Assembly (NCBI RefSeq): GCF_024518675.1
Contig: NZ_JANIGL010000001.1
Coordinates: 806,001 to 870,000, forward strand
Direction: 5' to 3'
Length of the DNA: 64,000 nucleotides
DNA from: Pseudoalteromonas shioyasakiensis
Lineage (GTDB): Bacteria; Pseudomonadota; Gammaproteobacteria; Enterobacterales; Alteromonadaceae
A program made the position numbers and the translations under genes. Below the pieces are notes generated by a model. The model was not told the origin of the DNA, did no database searches, and saw nothing but the letters and a program-made list of their open reading frames with translations. This document shows positions 49,246 through 58,900 of the stretch, one piece after another. The stretch's first letter is position 1, and each line of letters begins with the position of its first letter.

Positions 49246-50583
49246 TTAAACTAATTCGCTTAAAGTTGCTAATGCAACAATACTGGCAAGCCCTAACTGA
49301 GCTATCAAGCTTAAGAAAGAGAAACAGCGCAACACAAATAGACCCCATGGGTGTTTGATATGAGGATACAGTGCACAGCGCTTTAAACTCATGGCAAAAA
49401 AGAAGCAAATGACCGACAACATAGTTAGGCTCAGTGTTAATTCGCTTTTTATTGCCAGTGTTTCGTCAAAGAAGAAGAATAATTGTAGCGGCAATAATAA
49501 AGTTACAAACGCATGTAACGCATGCACTTTCTTGATTCGGGCGAATTGCCCATCGGGCGACAGCTCTTTAATACCAAAATCACGCTCTAAGCATTTAACC
49601 AGTTGGGTTGCTTTTAAACTAACAGCGAGTCGGTAACAACTGAGACCTTCATTGTTACGTACCCTAAAGTCGTAGCCTGATTTAAGTAACAACACCATTA
49701 GCGGCTCATTTTTAGCAATAACAGCATAATGTAATGCCGTATTACCTAATTTATCCGTTAATTTTTTATCTTGTTTATCTAGTAATGTCTGAGCTAAATT
49801 TACATAACCTTTTTCAACCGCCCACATAAATGCGGTTTTGTTATTTTCGTCACTTAATGTGCCTGTTGCACCTTGCTCAATAAAGCGCATCGCCATGGTT
49901 TGTTTAGCGGTATCAAAGCTTAAGTGTGCAAGCAAAGCTTGCTCAAGTAACACTGCAGAATCTACATCAGGAGAAACTTGCGTTAGTAAGGTAAAGTAAT
50001 CTTTGCCCCCCGCTACTTTCTCGGCTGCTAATTCACTTAACCGTTTCACATCACCCACAGACTCTGGGACAAACTGGCTAAAGCGTTCTCTAAAATCAAC
50101 TTCTTGCCAAATTGCTAATGCATCTTCAGCACTGATTTTGCTGCCTGCATTTAATGCGTGCTCAATAACTGTAAAATAGCGTTTGGTAAATAAATGACCA
50201 ATCAATGAAAGTGGAGTATTGATCGCAGCCTGAGCAGCAATACTGGCGTACTTTTCTAATCGTTGACACAATAATAAAACGAGGCTTTCTGGGGTATAGT
50301 CATTTTCATAGTAATAGTCTTTTACAGCCGTTATATACTGCTGAGCGTCTTCGTCGTACTCACTAATATGTTGAAAAAAACATTCTTCAAACGGCTCTAA
50401 TGGCATCAACCATGTAAGGTAATAAATGGGGGGTAATACAGTGGTACAAACACCATCATCTTCTTCAGTGGAGCGACAAGCTGGCCAAGCTTCTAAAGCG
50501 TCTAAAATGAATGCCCCGTTTTGCTCGATGAGTCCTTTGACTAACAGCGGGTATTCTTTCGGCCAAATGAGTACATTTTCCAT
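49246..50583 (-). CDS. Ankyrin-repeat protein with C-terminal membrane helices
   Basis: 445 residues. The first 230 are helical with no family I know. Residues about 235-335 contain three ankyrin-like repeats (NNKTAFMWAVEKGYVNLAQTLL, GNTALHYAVIAKNEPLMVLLL, NEGLSCYRLAVSLKATQLVKCL), broken here by their own loops. Three hydrophobic helices (about 350-445) follow, so the repeats probably face the cytoplasm. Function is unknown. It is monocistronic and shares a terminator with the DUF2069 operon. Confidence 0.8.
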   Translation of the reverse strand: MENVLIWPKEYPLLVKGLIEQNGAFILDALEAWPACRSTEEDDGVCTTVLPPIYYLTWLMPLEPFEECFFQHISEYDEDAQQYITAVKDYYYENDYTPESLVLLLCQRLEKYASIAAQAAINTPLSLIGHLFTKRYFTVIEHALNAGSKISAEDALAIWQEVDFRERFSQFVPESVGDVKRLSELAAEKVAGGKDYFTLLTQVSPDVDSAVLLEQALLAHLSFDTAKQTMAMRFIEQGATGTLSDENNKTAFMWAVEKGYVNLAQTLLDKQDKKLTDKLGNTALHYAVIAKNEPLMVLLLKSGYDFRVRNNEGLSCYRLAVSLKATQLVKCLERDFGIKELSPDGQFARIKKVHALHAFVTLLLPLQLFFFFDETLAIKSELTLSLTMLSVICFFFAMSLKRCALYPHIKHPWGLFVLRCFSFLSLIAQLGLASIVALATLSELV

Positions 50584-50780
50584 TAAATCAACACAACTCC
50601 AGTGTTTAAAATGCGTGGGAAATAAGTGAGTGCATAGTTATAACAACCCTAAACTGACACTGCGCTTAATACTATTTGCTACTTGAGCATAACCTAATAT
50701 CTAGCTCAAATACGTGGCTCATTCTAGCATACCCAGATCAACGCGCTAGCCTAAACAATGTGATTTTAAAAGAATAATAG

Positions 50781-50814
50781 AAAACGACAACCAACTTACG
50801 TTACTTGTCGTTTT
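50781..50814 (-). terminator. Hairpin after mlaC-like gene
   Basis: 10-bp perfect arms (50781-50790 and 50805-50814) with a 14-nt loop. On the minus strand the stem ends in TTTT and continues CTATTATT. It lies 21 bp past the mlaC-like stop. Confidence 0.65.
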
Positions 50815-50834
50815 AGGTTGGAGACTTAATGTAG

Positions 50835-51431
50835 TTACTTATTACTTAGCTCTGTGGTGACTGTATCTAAACCGACCTCTGAAATGCGTTGAATGACTTC
50901 TTTTTGCTTCGCACTGAGTAACGAGATCCCTTCCGCAACAATATCATACACTTTCCAACTCCCATCTTTGCTTTGACGTAATTTAAAATGTAAATCAATC
51001 GTTGGGGCGCTGCTATCTATGATCTGTGTTTTTACTGTAGCAAAATCACCTTTAGTTAAATTTGAGTCATCTTCAAACTTTATCTCTTGTCCGGTGTACT
51101 TCATTAGCGCACCTGCATAAGTAGTACTTAAATAATGTTCAACTGCGGTAATAAACGCTTTAGCTTGGGCGCGGTCAATCCCCTTTATATGTTTACCAAG
51201 TAATTTATAAGACACGAACTTTACATCCATATGCGGCATTAAATACTTATCTACAATAGCTGTCATCTCAGCTTTGCTTGCAGTGCCTTGGTTATTTACT
51301 TTGCTTATTTCACTAAAAAGCTGATCCCCTACCTGTGATAACAGTTGCACCGGCGACTGCTGCGTTTTAGCAAGTAGTGAACTACTAAATAGAACAAGAA
51401 AAATAAGTAAGTAGCGATTGATTAAAGTCAT
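50835..51431 (-). CDS. MlaC-like periplasmic phospholipid-binding protein
   Basis: 198 residues from the ATG at 51431, which has an AGGAG Shine-Dalgarno 8 nt upstream and a signal peptide (LINRYLLIFLVLFSSSLLA). MlaC carries phospholipids between outer and inner membrane in the Mla pathway. The pattern ...IVDKYLMPHMDVKFVSYKLLGKH... and GSWKVYDIVAEGISLL is typical. It is alone here, without mlaABDEF genes, and is divergent from a PagL-like gene, so it may be an extra copy with a local job in envelope lipid upkeep. Confidence 0.88.
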   Translation of the reverse strand: MTLINRYLLIFLVLFSSSLLAKTQQSPVQLLSQVGDQLFSEISKVNNQGTASKAEMTAIVDKYLMPHMDVKFVSYKLLGKHIKGIDRAQAKAFITAVEHYLSTTYAGALMKYTGQEIKFEDDSNLTKGDFATVKTQIIDSSAPTIDLHFKLRQSKDGSWKVYDIVAEGISLLSAKQKEVIQRISEVGLDTVTTELSNK

Positions 51432-51665
51432 TGTGTGTCTCCTGCAAATATTTAGGTGTAATTTACCTGTTTTCACTGCCAACAAAAAGAAACAAAACAG
51501 CAATTTATTAGTGACATTTAAGCACCAATATAAATACCTCTTCATAATCAATCTGTTACTGCCCTACTTTGGTAAACCCACAATGAAGCTGATTTTTTGC
51601 CGCTTGAATTCACCTTGTATGCGCCCCTATTGTTTAAATATCAATTTGCGTAACGGACATATCTA

Positions 51666-52199
51666 ATGCTTTACAAACAAACGCTTAAAACTATTTTAAT
51701 ACTTGCCTCTGTTGCTTTTAGCTCCATCAGCTGGGCACTTTCAAATCACGGCTACGCACTTGACTATGTACAAGGGGAAGGTGATGTAAAAGGGTTAAAA
51801 CTCGCTTATCAATATCATGCTCCGCAGCTGCAATCGATTTTAAGCAATACACATATTTATTTGGAATCAAGTGTTAATATTTGGCAATATGGTGCCGAAA
51901 AAAACCATCAGACCAACTTAGTATTAGCGGTCTCTCCCGTGTTTCAATACCCTATTGGGCATATCAACAATATTCCAATAGCAGTCGAAGCTGGGATTGG
52001 CTTTTCGCTTATTAACGACACTTACTTTGCAGGTAAAAATGTAAGTACACACTATCAATTTGAGGATAGATTTGGCTTTGTGGCTGACTTCGGCGAGGTT
52101 AAAGCGGCACTAAGGTACTTACACTACTCTAATGCAGGTTTCAAACGACCCAACCCAGGGCTTGATTTTATTTCCTTGTCGATTGCTAAACGTTTCTAA
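51666..52199 (+). CDS. PagL-like lipid A 3-O-deacylase
   Basis: 177 residues with a signal peptide (ending near SSISWA). The outer-membrane beta-barrel ends in the PagL signature RYLHYSNAGFKRPNPGLDF, with the catalytic His-x-Ser pair (HYS) and the C-terminal F. PagL removes the 3-O acyl chain from lipid A. It lies divergent from the mlaC-like gene, and both act on outer-membrane lipids. Its catalytic acid cannot be placed with certainty by eye. Confidence 0.8.
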   Translation: MLYKQTLKTILILASVAFSSISWALSNHGYALDYVQGEGDVKGLKLAYQYHAPQLQSILSNTHIYLESSVNIWQYGAEKNHQTNLVLAVSPVFQYPIGHINNIPIAVEAGIGFSLINDTYFAGKNVSTHYQFEDRFGFVADFGEVKAALRYLHYSNAGFKRPNPGLDFISLSIAKRF

Positions 52200-52248
52200 C
52201 TTACATGTCATTTGTTAGACTCACAAAAGATGACACTGGGAGAACATA

Positions 52249-52386
52249 ATGCAGCTTTGGCATATTTTAATTATTGTATTTGTATTAGCCATTATCATTG
52301 GCAATATTATGTTATTAAAGCATTCAGCTAATATGGTCTTTAAAGTACCCAAACAACAGCATAAAAAAGAAAACACAAAGCTTTAA
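52249..52386 (+). CDS. DUF2897 small membrane protein
   Basis: 45 residues with a GGGAG ribosome site just upstream. One membrane helix (ILIIVFVLAIIIGNIMLL) is followed by KHSANMVFK and a basic tail. This is the DUF2897 pattern of Alteromonadales, recognised from memory. Function is unknown. It is 49 bp after the PagL-like gene and before the metR control region. Confidence 0.75.
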   Translation: MQLWHILIIVFVLAIIIGNIMLLKHSANMVFKVPKQQHKKENTKL

Positions 52387-52400
52387 ATTAGCTTATTGCA

Positions 52401-52447
52401 GGAGAATCTAGCAAGCAACCCTCCCAATTGTTTGCTAGGTATTCTCC
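52401..52447. other. Long imperfect stem-loop after DUF2897 gene
   Basis: Arms GGAGAAT and TAGCAA (52401-52414) pair with TTGCTA and ATTCTCC (52432-52447), with a small bulge. It may end the DUF2897 transcript, although the U-tract is weak. Confidence 0.5.
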
Positions 52448-52671
52448 CTTGCTTCTTTATCTACTTAGTCTGAACTCTTGAAATACATTTATTATTTAAT
52501 ATCAATATATCAGTTCATATTTCAACCGGAATTCAGGTTACTTAGATTCTCTCTCACTAACAGCTCCCTCCGTATCCTACTCATTTTAACAAACATACTA
52601 TTAACGCTAAAAGCATAGTTTCAACTTGAGGTAAATTCATAGGTGAATACAGGTTAAAATACTAAAAACAA

Positions 52672-52703
52672 ATTGACAGCGCTGTCAAATATAGTGCTAT
52701 AGT
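52672..52703 (+). promoter_or_regulatory. metR promoter with overlapping LacI-family operator
   Basis: The operator ATTGACAGC-GCTGTCAAA (52672-52689) is a perfect 16-bp palindrome at its core. It contains the -35 TTGACA (52673-52678). An extended -10, TG-C-TATAGT, lies at 52695-52703; the 19-bp spacing is long but the extended -10 may compensate. Confidence 0.65.
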
Positions 52704-52741
52704 TTGCTTGTGAAATTTAAGTAAAATAAACCACTTATTTT

Positions 52742-52765
52742 AGCCATCTAGACGTTGAAGCATCT
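52742..52765 (+). promoter_or_regulatory. MetJ-box-like tandem octamers upstream of metR
   Basis: Three adjacent octamers, AGCCATCT, AGACGTTG and AAGCATCT, match the Met box AGACGTCT at 6, 6 and 5 of 8 positions. MetJ binds such tandem arrays, and metR is a MetJ target in enterobacteria. The site is 65-89 bp before the start codon. Confidence 0.55.
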
Positions 52766-52830
52766 CAAATAAAAGCGTAGTATGTTTAAAATCTGAGTGA
52801 ACCTCACTTTTTCCATGAGAATTATTAAAG

Positions 52831-53718
52831 ATGATTGATGTAAAACACTTAAAGACCATAGCCACATTAAAAGAGACCGGTTCTTTGGTGAATACCGCCC
52901 GTGAACTATTTTTAACTCAGTCTGCTTTATCTCACCAGATCAAAGATTTAGAGAATAAATTAGATTGCCAATTATTTGAACGCAAAACTCAACCGGTTCG
53001 CTTTACACCACAAGGTATGTTGCTATTAGAATTAGCGAACGAAGTTTTACCAAGAGTTGAAGCAACTAAATGCCGGTTAAAAGAAAGCCTTAATCAACCA
53101 ATTTCGCAACTGCGCCTGAGTGTAGAGTGCCATGCATGTTTTCATTGGTTATTACCGACAATTAAAGAATTTAATAACTTTTGGCCGGATATAAAAGTTG
53201 ATTATGAGCGTGGCTTTAGTTATGACGCGATCCCAGATTTACTTAATGAAGAATTAGATTTAGTACTAACGTCTGATATCCGCGAACCTGATAAACTTGA
53301 ATATGCACACTTGTTTGATTTTAAACTTAAGCTAATTGTCGCTCCAGATCACGAACTTGCTAAAAAAGCCTATGTGACAGCACTTGACTTAAAAAATGAA
53401 ACTATTATTTCATACCCTATCCCTCGAGAGCGCCAAGATATATTTAAGCATTTTATTCAAAATGCGCGCTTCGATGGCACCTTAAAAACAGTTGACCAAG
53501 GACTCTTGATTTTCCAATTAGTCAGTGCAGGAATGGGGGTTGCCGCCCTACCTGATTGGCTTGTGACACCCTATGAGAGTCAAGGGTTGATTAAATCGAT
53601 CCCGCTTGGGGCATTAGGGCTTACTCGCCCAATGTATTTGGCGATGAAAAAGAATATGAAAGATAACCCTGTTTACCGCCACTTTTTAAATACCTGCAAA
53701 CTAAATAACGGTCGATAA
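52831..53718 (+). CDS. metR: LysR-family regulator MetR
   Basis: 295 residues. The start MIDVKHLKTIATLKETGSL and the HTH segment TQSALSHQIKDLE closely follow E. coli MetR, as do VECHACFHWLLP and LDLVLTSDI in the effector domain. MetR activates methionine synthesis genes (metE, metH, glyA) with homocysteine as cofactor. No met structural gene is nearby. Its upstream region unites a LacI-type operator and Met-box-like repeats. Confidence 0.93.
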   Translation: MIDVKHLKTIATLKETGSLVNTARELFLTQSALSHQIKDLENKLDCQLFERKTQPVRFTPQGMLLLELANEVLPRVEATKCRLKESLNQPISQLRLSVECHACFHWLLPTIKEFNNFWPDIKVDYERGFSYDAIPDLLNEELDLVLTSDIREPDKLEYAHLFDFKLKLIVAPDHELAKKAYVTALDLKNETIISYPIPRERQDIFKHFIQNARFDGTLKTVDQGLLIFQLVSAGMGVAALPDWLVTPYESQGLIKSIPLGALGLTRPMYLAMKKNMKDNPVYRHFLNTCKLNNGR

Positions 53719-53728
53719 ATTGAAACAT

Positions 53729-53772
53729 TCACAGTAGCATAGACATAAATCTTGTTATCAATGCTACTGTGA
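53729..53772 (+). other. Hairpin abutting the elyC start codon
   Basis: Perfect 12-bp arms (53729-53740 and 53761-53772) with a 20-nt loop; the last paired base is the A of the elyC ATG. It starts 11 bp past the metR stop. It leaves no room for a Shine-Dalgarno, so it may control elyC translation or end metR mRNA. Confidence 0.6.
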
Positions 53773-54536
53773 TGTTTGAACTTAAAAAAATAATTGGCGC
53801 AATGCTGATGCCCCTGCCCCTATTTTGTATGATTTGCATAATATGCTTTGTACTAACACTTCGCACTCATAAATTGACTTCACTACTCGGGTTATTATGC
53901 ATCAGTACACTACTTCTGATCAGCACCCCTTTTGTTGCCCAAAAAATAATTTCTCCAACTGCACAGTTAAACTATACTTTTAATGTCAGTAAACATAAGA
54001 CCCTAGATAAAATTGTAGTCCTTGGCTGTGACGTAATACCTAATCCACAGTTAACGGCTAACAGTCAACTTGGCAACTGTGCAAAAAGCCGATTAGTCGA
54101 AGGCCTGCGTTTGGCATATCAATACCCAAAAGCGCAGCTTATAGTGTCTGGCGGTGGAATTGGTAATACGACGAACAGTCGCTTAATGCAGCAAACAGCT
54201 ATAAGCTTGGGAATTAGCGCACACCGTATTAAGCAAAACCCATCAGCGATGGATACTGCAGATGAAGCTAAATTTTTAGCCCCAGCATTAGTTGATTTTA
54301 AAGTCGCTTTAGTTACTTCTGCCAGCCATATGGCACGTGCCAAAGATCTATTCAACGCACAAGGTGTAGATGTACTCCCTGCGGCCACCGATTACTATGA
54401 TTTTAGCGCTTGGCCACCACATAAGCAGTACATACCGAGTGTTTATGCATTAAAGGCGGTGACTGGCCACTGGCACGAAGTTATTGGCTCAACATGGATA
54501 GCACTGCGCCGCTGGATAAACCCAGAGGCGCTGTAA
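53772..54536 (+). CDS. elyC: ElyC-like DUF218 envelope protein
   Basis: 254 residues from the ATG at 53772. MFELKKIIGAMLMPLPLF matches the start of E. coli ElyC, which fixes the start. Two membrane helices (about 10-60) precede a periplasmic DUF218 domain with VVLGCDVIPNPQL, IVSGGGIGNTTNS and LVTSASHMARA. ElyC is required for peptidoglycan synthesis and envelope integrity at low temperature in E. coli. It converges on the Nif3-family gene 13 bp away. Confidence 0.9.
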   Translation: MFELKKIIGAMLMPLPLFCMICIICFVLTLRTHKLTSLLGLLCISTLLLISTPFVAQKIISPTAQLNYTFNVSKHKTLDKIVVLGCDVIPNPQLTANSQLGNCAKSRLVEGLRLAYQYPKAQLIVSGGGIGNTTNSRLMQQTAISLGISAHRIKQNPSAMDTADEAKFLAPALVDFKVALVTSASHMARAKDLFNAQGVDVLPAATDYYDFSAWPPHKQYIPSVYALKAVTGHWHEVIGSTWIALRRWINPEAL

Positions 54537-54549
54537 TATTTATTAAAAC

Positions 54550-55302
54550 TTAAACCGGGTTGTCTATATCAATAAAGGTCACATCAAAGCCGTGCTCTTG
54601 GGATAACAGCTCACCAAGCGCTTTGACTCCATAACGCTCTGTTGCGTGATGGCCTGCTGCAAAAAAATCAATGCCTTGCTCGCGAGAGCTATGAATAGTC
54701 TGCTCTGATGCTTCACCGGTTAAATAGGCATCGATGCCTTGGCTTGCAGCTAAGTCAATATAGCCTTGGCCACCACCCGTACACCAAGCAATGGTTTCAA
54801 TTGGCTCATCACGTACCAAGCTCGTTAATGGTTCACGGTTAAGCACTTGAGCAATCTTTTGTGCAAATTGCTCACCCATCATTGGCTTTTTTAAACGCCC
54901 TTTAACAGCCACACTGTTGTTAACTGGCTCTAGGCCTGTTTCCCACTGGATATCGAGAAGCTCAGCAAGTTGCGCGTTATTGCCAATCACTGGGTGTACG
55001 TCAAGGGGTAAATGATAAGCGAACAAATTGATATTATTCGCTAATAACGCACCAACACGCCGTTTTTTCATGCCCGTTATAGGTTGAGACTCGCCTTTCC
55101 AAAAATAGCCATGGTGTACCAAAATAGTATCTGCGCCATGGGTAATCGCCGCATCGATAAGCGCTTGGCTGGCGGTCACACCAGTGACTATCTTATTGAT
55201 CTGCTCACTTCCTTCGACTTGTAGCCCATTCGGGCAAAAATCTTTGATAGAATCAGGTTTTAAGATCTCATTTAATAATTGGTTAAATTCTCGACGTTGC
55301 AT
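54550..55302 (-). CDS. Nif3-like dinuclear metal centre protein (YbgI type)
   Basis: 250 residues. Metal-site histidines in ILVHHGYFWKGE and the C-terminal FAAGHHATERYG match the Nif3/YbgI family, whose members form hexamers with two metals per site. Its biochemical job is still unclear; some members are labelled GTP cyclohydrolase 1 type 2. It is divergent from the small gene at 55453 with about 150 bp between. Confidence 0.92.
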   Translation of the reverse strand: MQRREFNQLLNEILKPDSIKDFCPNGLQVEGSEQINKIVTGVTASQALIDAAITHGADTILVHHGYFWKGESQPITGMKKRRVGALLANNINLFAYHLPLDVHPVIGNNAQLAELLDIQWETGLEPVNNSVAVKGRLKKPMMGEQFAQKIAQVLNREPLTSLVRDEPIETIAWCTGGGQGYIDLAASQGIDAYLTGEASEQTIHSSREQGIDFFAAGHHATERYGVKALGELLSQEHGFDVTFIDIDNPV

Positions 55303-55452
55303 AATTATCTGCCACCTCTACATTAGATTTTGTGCAAATTCTGGCGTTTATGCAGACAAAATGGAAGGAAAATCGCAAAAAATTGAAAAGTTCGCTAAAA
55401 CTAGGTATAAATGTGTATTCTTTATCTGTGTATACAACGTATAGGGCCTCTG

Positions 55453-55824
55453 ATGAGCAAACTAGACAAAACAGAAGTGTTAAATGCCTTTGAAGCAGCA
55501 TATGAAGCTGCCAATGGTAAGAAACCTGAAATCACGACTAAACCGGGTTGGTACAGCATCGACGGCGGCAAAAATTTACGCCTTGCAGATGTAGCTGAAT
55601 TAACTGAGCAGCTTACATCTGGTAAAACTGCTGAGCAACCTGCTGCAAAAGCGCCAGCTAAAAAAACTAAAACGAAAACTGCCGCACCAGTAAAGTCAGC
55701 TGAGAAAAAAGCACCATTTACTGTAGTAACAGCAAGCGAAGATGGCTACACAGCCGAAGAGCTTTGGATTGTTTACTTAGCAGAAAAAGATCACGACTGC
55801 CGCCTACCGCGTGGTGTAGTGTGA
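55453..55824 (+). CDS. Hypothetical protein with AK-rich linker
   Basis: 123 residues from the ATG at 55453; an in-frame ATG at 55411 is less likely because the extra residues are unlike a soluble protein start. Two conserved-looking parts, MSKLDKTEVLNAFEAAYEA with KPGWYSIDGGKNLRL, and a C-terminal YTAEELWIVYLAEKDHDCRLPRGVV, are joined by an alanine-lysine-rich linker (about 60-95). I do not recognise the family. It ends with a strong terminator and is divergent from the Nif3-family gene. Confidence 0.75.
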   Translation: MSKLDKTEVLNAFEAAYEAANGKKPEITTKPGWYSIDGGKNLRLADVAELTEQLTSGKTAEQPAAKAPAKKTKTKTAAPVKSAEKKAPFTVVTASEDGYTAEELWIVYLAEKDHDCRLPRGVV

Positions 55825-55848
55825 TTTAAAGTAAACTACTTTAAATGA

Positions 55849-55873
55849 AAAAACCGCTTAACAAGCGGTTTTT
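55849..55873 (+). terminator. Intrinsic terminator of the 55453 gene
   Basis: 11-bp stem (55849-55859 with 55863-55873), 3-nt loop, followed by T residues on the plus strand. Confidence 0.85.
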
Positions 55874-55958
55874 TTATGTCTGGCATAATGGCAATCATAC
55901 GGTTAAGTAAAAGCGACTCTCGTCGCTTATTACCAATAATGGCCACTAAGTAGCGTGA

Positions 55959-58900
55959 CTACTTTTGTTCAAAGTACAGTTTATCACGTTGCTTTTGGCC
56001 TACTTCATTCATGGTCGCAGCGTTGAATAAACGGCCATTGATCATGGTGTAGTCAACTTTGTCAGTATCACGAATGTTTTCAAGTGGATTGCCGTCAATA
56101 ACCACTAAGTCAGCAAGCTTTCCTACCTCAAGTGAACCAATGTTTTTATCAAGGCCAATGTATTTAGCAGGATCAAGTGTCGCTGCACGTAGCGCTTCAA
56201 GTGGGGACATGCCGCCTTGCACAAACATCCAAATTTCCCAATGAGCCGCCAAACCTTCACGTTGTCCATGGGCACCTAAATTCACCAATACGCCTAAATC
56301 TTGTAACTCTTTAGCTACGCGCGCATTGTTAAAGTGGTTATAGTGATGATCGGGCGCTTTAACTCGGCGCATAGAGCGCGGTAGCAATTGATTTTTAGGC
56401 ACAAATTTACTTAAACGCGGGTGATTCCACACGTCGGTTTTATCATACCAATAGTTTTCACCCCAAATACCACCATAGGCAACGCCTAAAGTAGGAGTGT
56501 AGCCTACGTCACTTTGTGACCAAAGCTGTTTAATATCATCATAAATATTTGCCACTGGGATCGAGTGCTCAATCCCTGTGTGACCATCCACCACCATGGT
56601 TAAGTTATGCTGTAATAATGAGCCACCTTCTGGCACCACCATCATTTCAAGCTCACGCCCAGCTTCAATAACTTGTTGACGTTGCTCACGTCGTGGTTGG
56701 TTATATGATTTAACACTAAACGCGCCCACTTTCTTTAAGCGCTCTAAATGAAACTTAGCATCATCTAACGAATCAATATGCGAGGTGTACCCTGGCATAT
56801 TTGCACCATATAAAATGGTACCCGTTGAGAAAATACGCGGCCCTACAATAGTGCCTGCTTTTTGCATTTCGCTGGCGGCAAAAATCTCTGTGGTGTCATT
56901 CGATGGATCGTGAATCGTTGTCACACCTAACGATAATCCAGCTAAGTTTTTCCAATTTTGCTCCGGTATGATTTCGTTACTACCTTGCGAACCATGAGCA
57001 TGAGCATCGACAATACCTGGCATGATGGTTTTACCTGCCACGTTAATAACTTCAGCACCTTTAGGAATCGTTACGCTATCTGCACTACCAAGTGCTTTGA
57101 TGTGTTTGCCATCAGTGATCAGTACGCCGTTTTCGATGACTTTATCACCTTGCATAGTAATAATACGCGCACCGGTTAGCGCAAACATACCTTTAGGCTC
57201 TGCCATCTTCTTGCTAAAGCTAATATTATCACCGCTTTTCACTTTAAAGTCGGCATCTTCAGCTTGGTTAATATCAAAAATACCTGCTAGGCTGGCATGA
57301 TAAAGTTCCGGGCCTAAAGTCCAATAAAGTTTATCGCTGTTTGCACTCCAGCTAATATTTTCACCTGCCCGCACTGATAGCTGCTCGATAGGGAACTGAC
57401 TGTCTTTCGGGCCGATATTTATGCTCTTACCATTTTCAACAAGCGGTGTAACAAACACTTTAAAACGCTCTGCAAACGCTAAGTACTTACCATTAGGTGA
57501 TACTCTAAACTCTGTCGCATGCTTTGATTCATATAACTTTTGTACTTTTTTAGTATCAAGCTCAACTGCACTTAAACTCGGTTTTGGCCACGGACTCATA
57601 ACAAAAATGCGGTCACTGGTCGCACCAAACTGCGGCTGATAGCCACTTTTCGTAATTAACTCAGGCTCTCCACCTTTGCTACTCACTGCATAGATCCCCG
57701 GATGTAATGACCAATCAGGGTTTAATATGCCGCCGCCTGACGCTTTACGATAAACCACAGTTTTGCCATCAGGGCTAAATGTAGGTTCAACGTATTTACC
57801 CGGCTCTTGTGTAATGGTATCGCCACGACCACTGCGCGTAGATACAACTCGAACACTGCCTTGCTCGTTATCATCCCAGGTGACATAAACAATTTTTTTA
57901 CCATCACGAGAAAACTGTGGAAACAGTTCAAAATGATCATCTTGGCGTGTTAAACGCTTAATTTTCCCTGACTCTAAATCACGTTTATAAATATGCCCAA
58001 GCGCCTCAAAAATAGCGGTTTCACCATCAGGCGAGACTTGCACATTACGCAGCATTTTTACGTCAAATTCATCACTATCAATATTTTGTGTAAAACGCAC
58101 TGCGGTTTGAATTTTTTTATTGGTTTCGACATTAAAAGCAATGTTTTCGACTGATTTATCTTCAACATCAAGCTTGTTAATTTTACCACCAGCCCAGAAT
58201 ATTAATTCGTCGTTATCTGGTGTCCATGCAATCGTTGGGTAAACGCCGTGAATCGCCCACGTTTCTTGCATATCACGTTCAAGCTTGTCGTACAGTTTAG
58301 TGTGTTTACCTGAGGTTAGGTCATAAACGTATAAACTGGTTTGAAAGTCATCACGCTTAATGTACGCAAGCTTTTTACCATCCGGTGACGGTGTTGGCCT
58401 AATTGCCCCACCCATACCTTGAATAATAGTTTCAATCTCACCTGTTTGGCGGTCAAAACGTTTTATTTTGTAGATGCCGGCAACAGAATCTTTTGAGTAA
58501 TGGAAGGTTTTACCTGGTGTTGCATCGTGAGAAAAATAAACATAACGACCATCAGGTGAAAACATTGGCTCACCTAAGTCTTTTTGATCATCAGCTCGCT
58601 TTGTTAACTGAACCCCTTTACCACCAGCTTTATGGTAAAGCCATACTTCACCTGCACCTAAAGAGCGTGTTGCAGTAAAGTGCTTACGTGCCACGATATA
58701 ATCGCCATCTGGGCTCCAAGCAGGGCTATTGAGTAATCTAAAGGTTTCGTCGGTAACAGCGGTTTGATTTTCACCATCCACATCCATAACCCAAATATTG
58801 TCACCGCCACCTTGATCTGAGGTAAACGCAATGCGTTTACCGTCAGGGCTAAAGCGAGGTTGCATTTGCCATGCAATGTCTGATGTCAGTTGTGTGGCTT

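Larger units (their letters stand above)
52387..52830. other. Control region upstream of metR
   Basis: 444 bp without a gene. From left: an imperfect long hairpin (52401-52447), a LacI-type operator with promoter elements (52672-52703), then a triplet of MetJ-box-like octamers (52742-52765) before the metR start. The middle part (52450-52670) shows nothing I can name. Confidence 0.65.
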
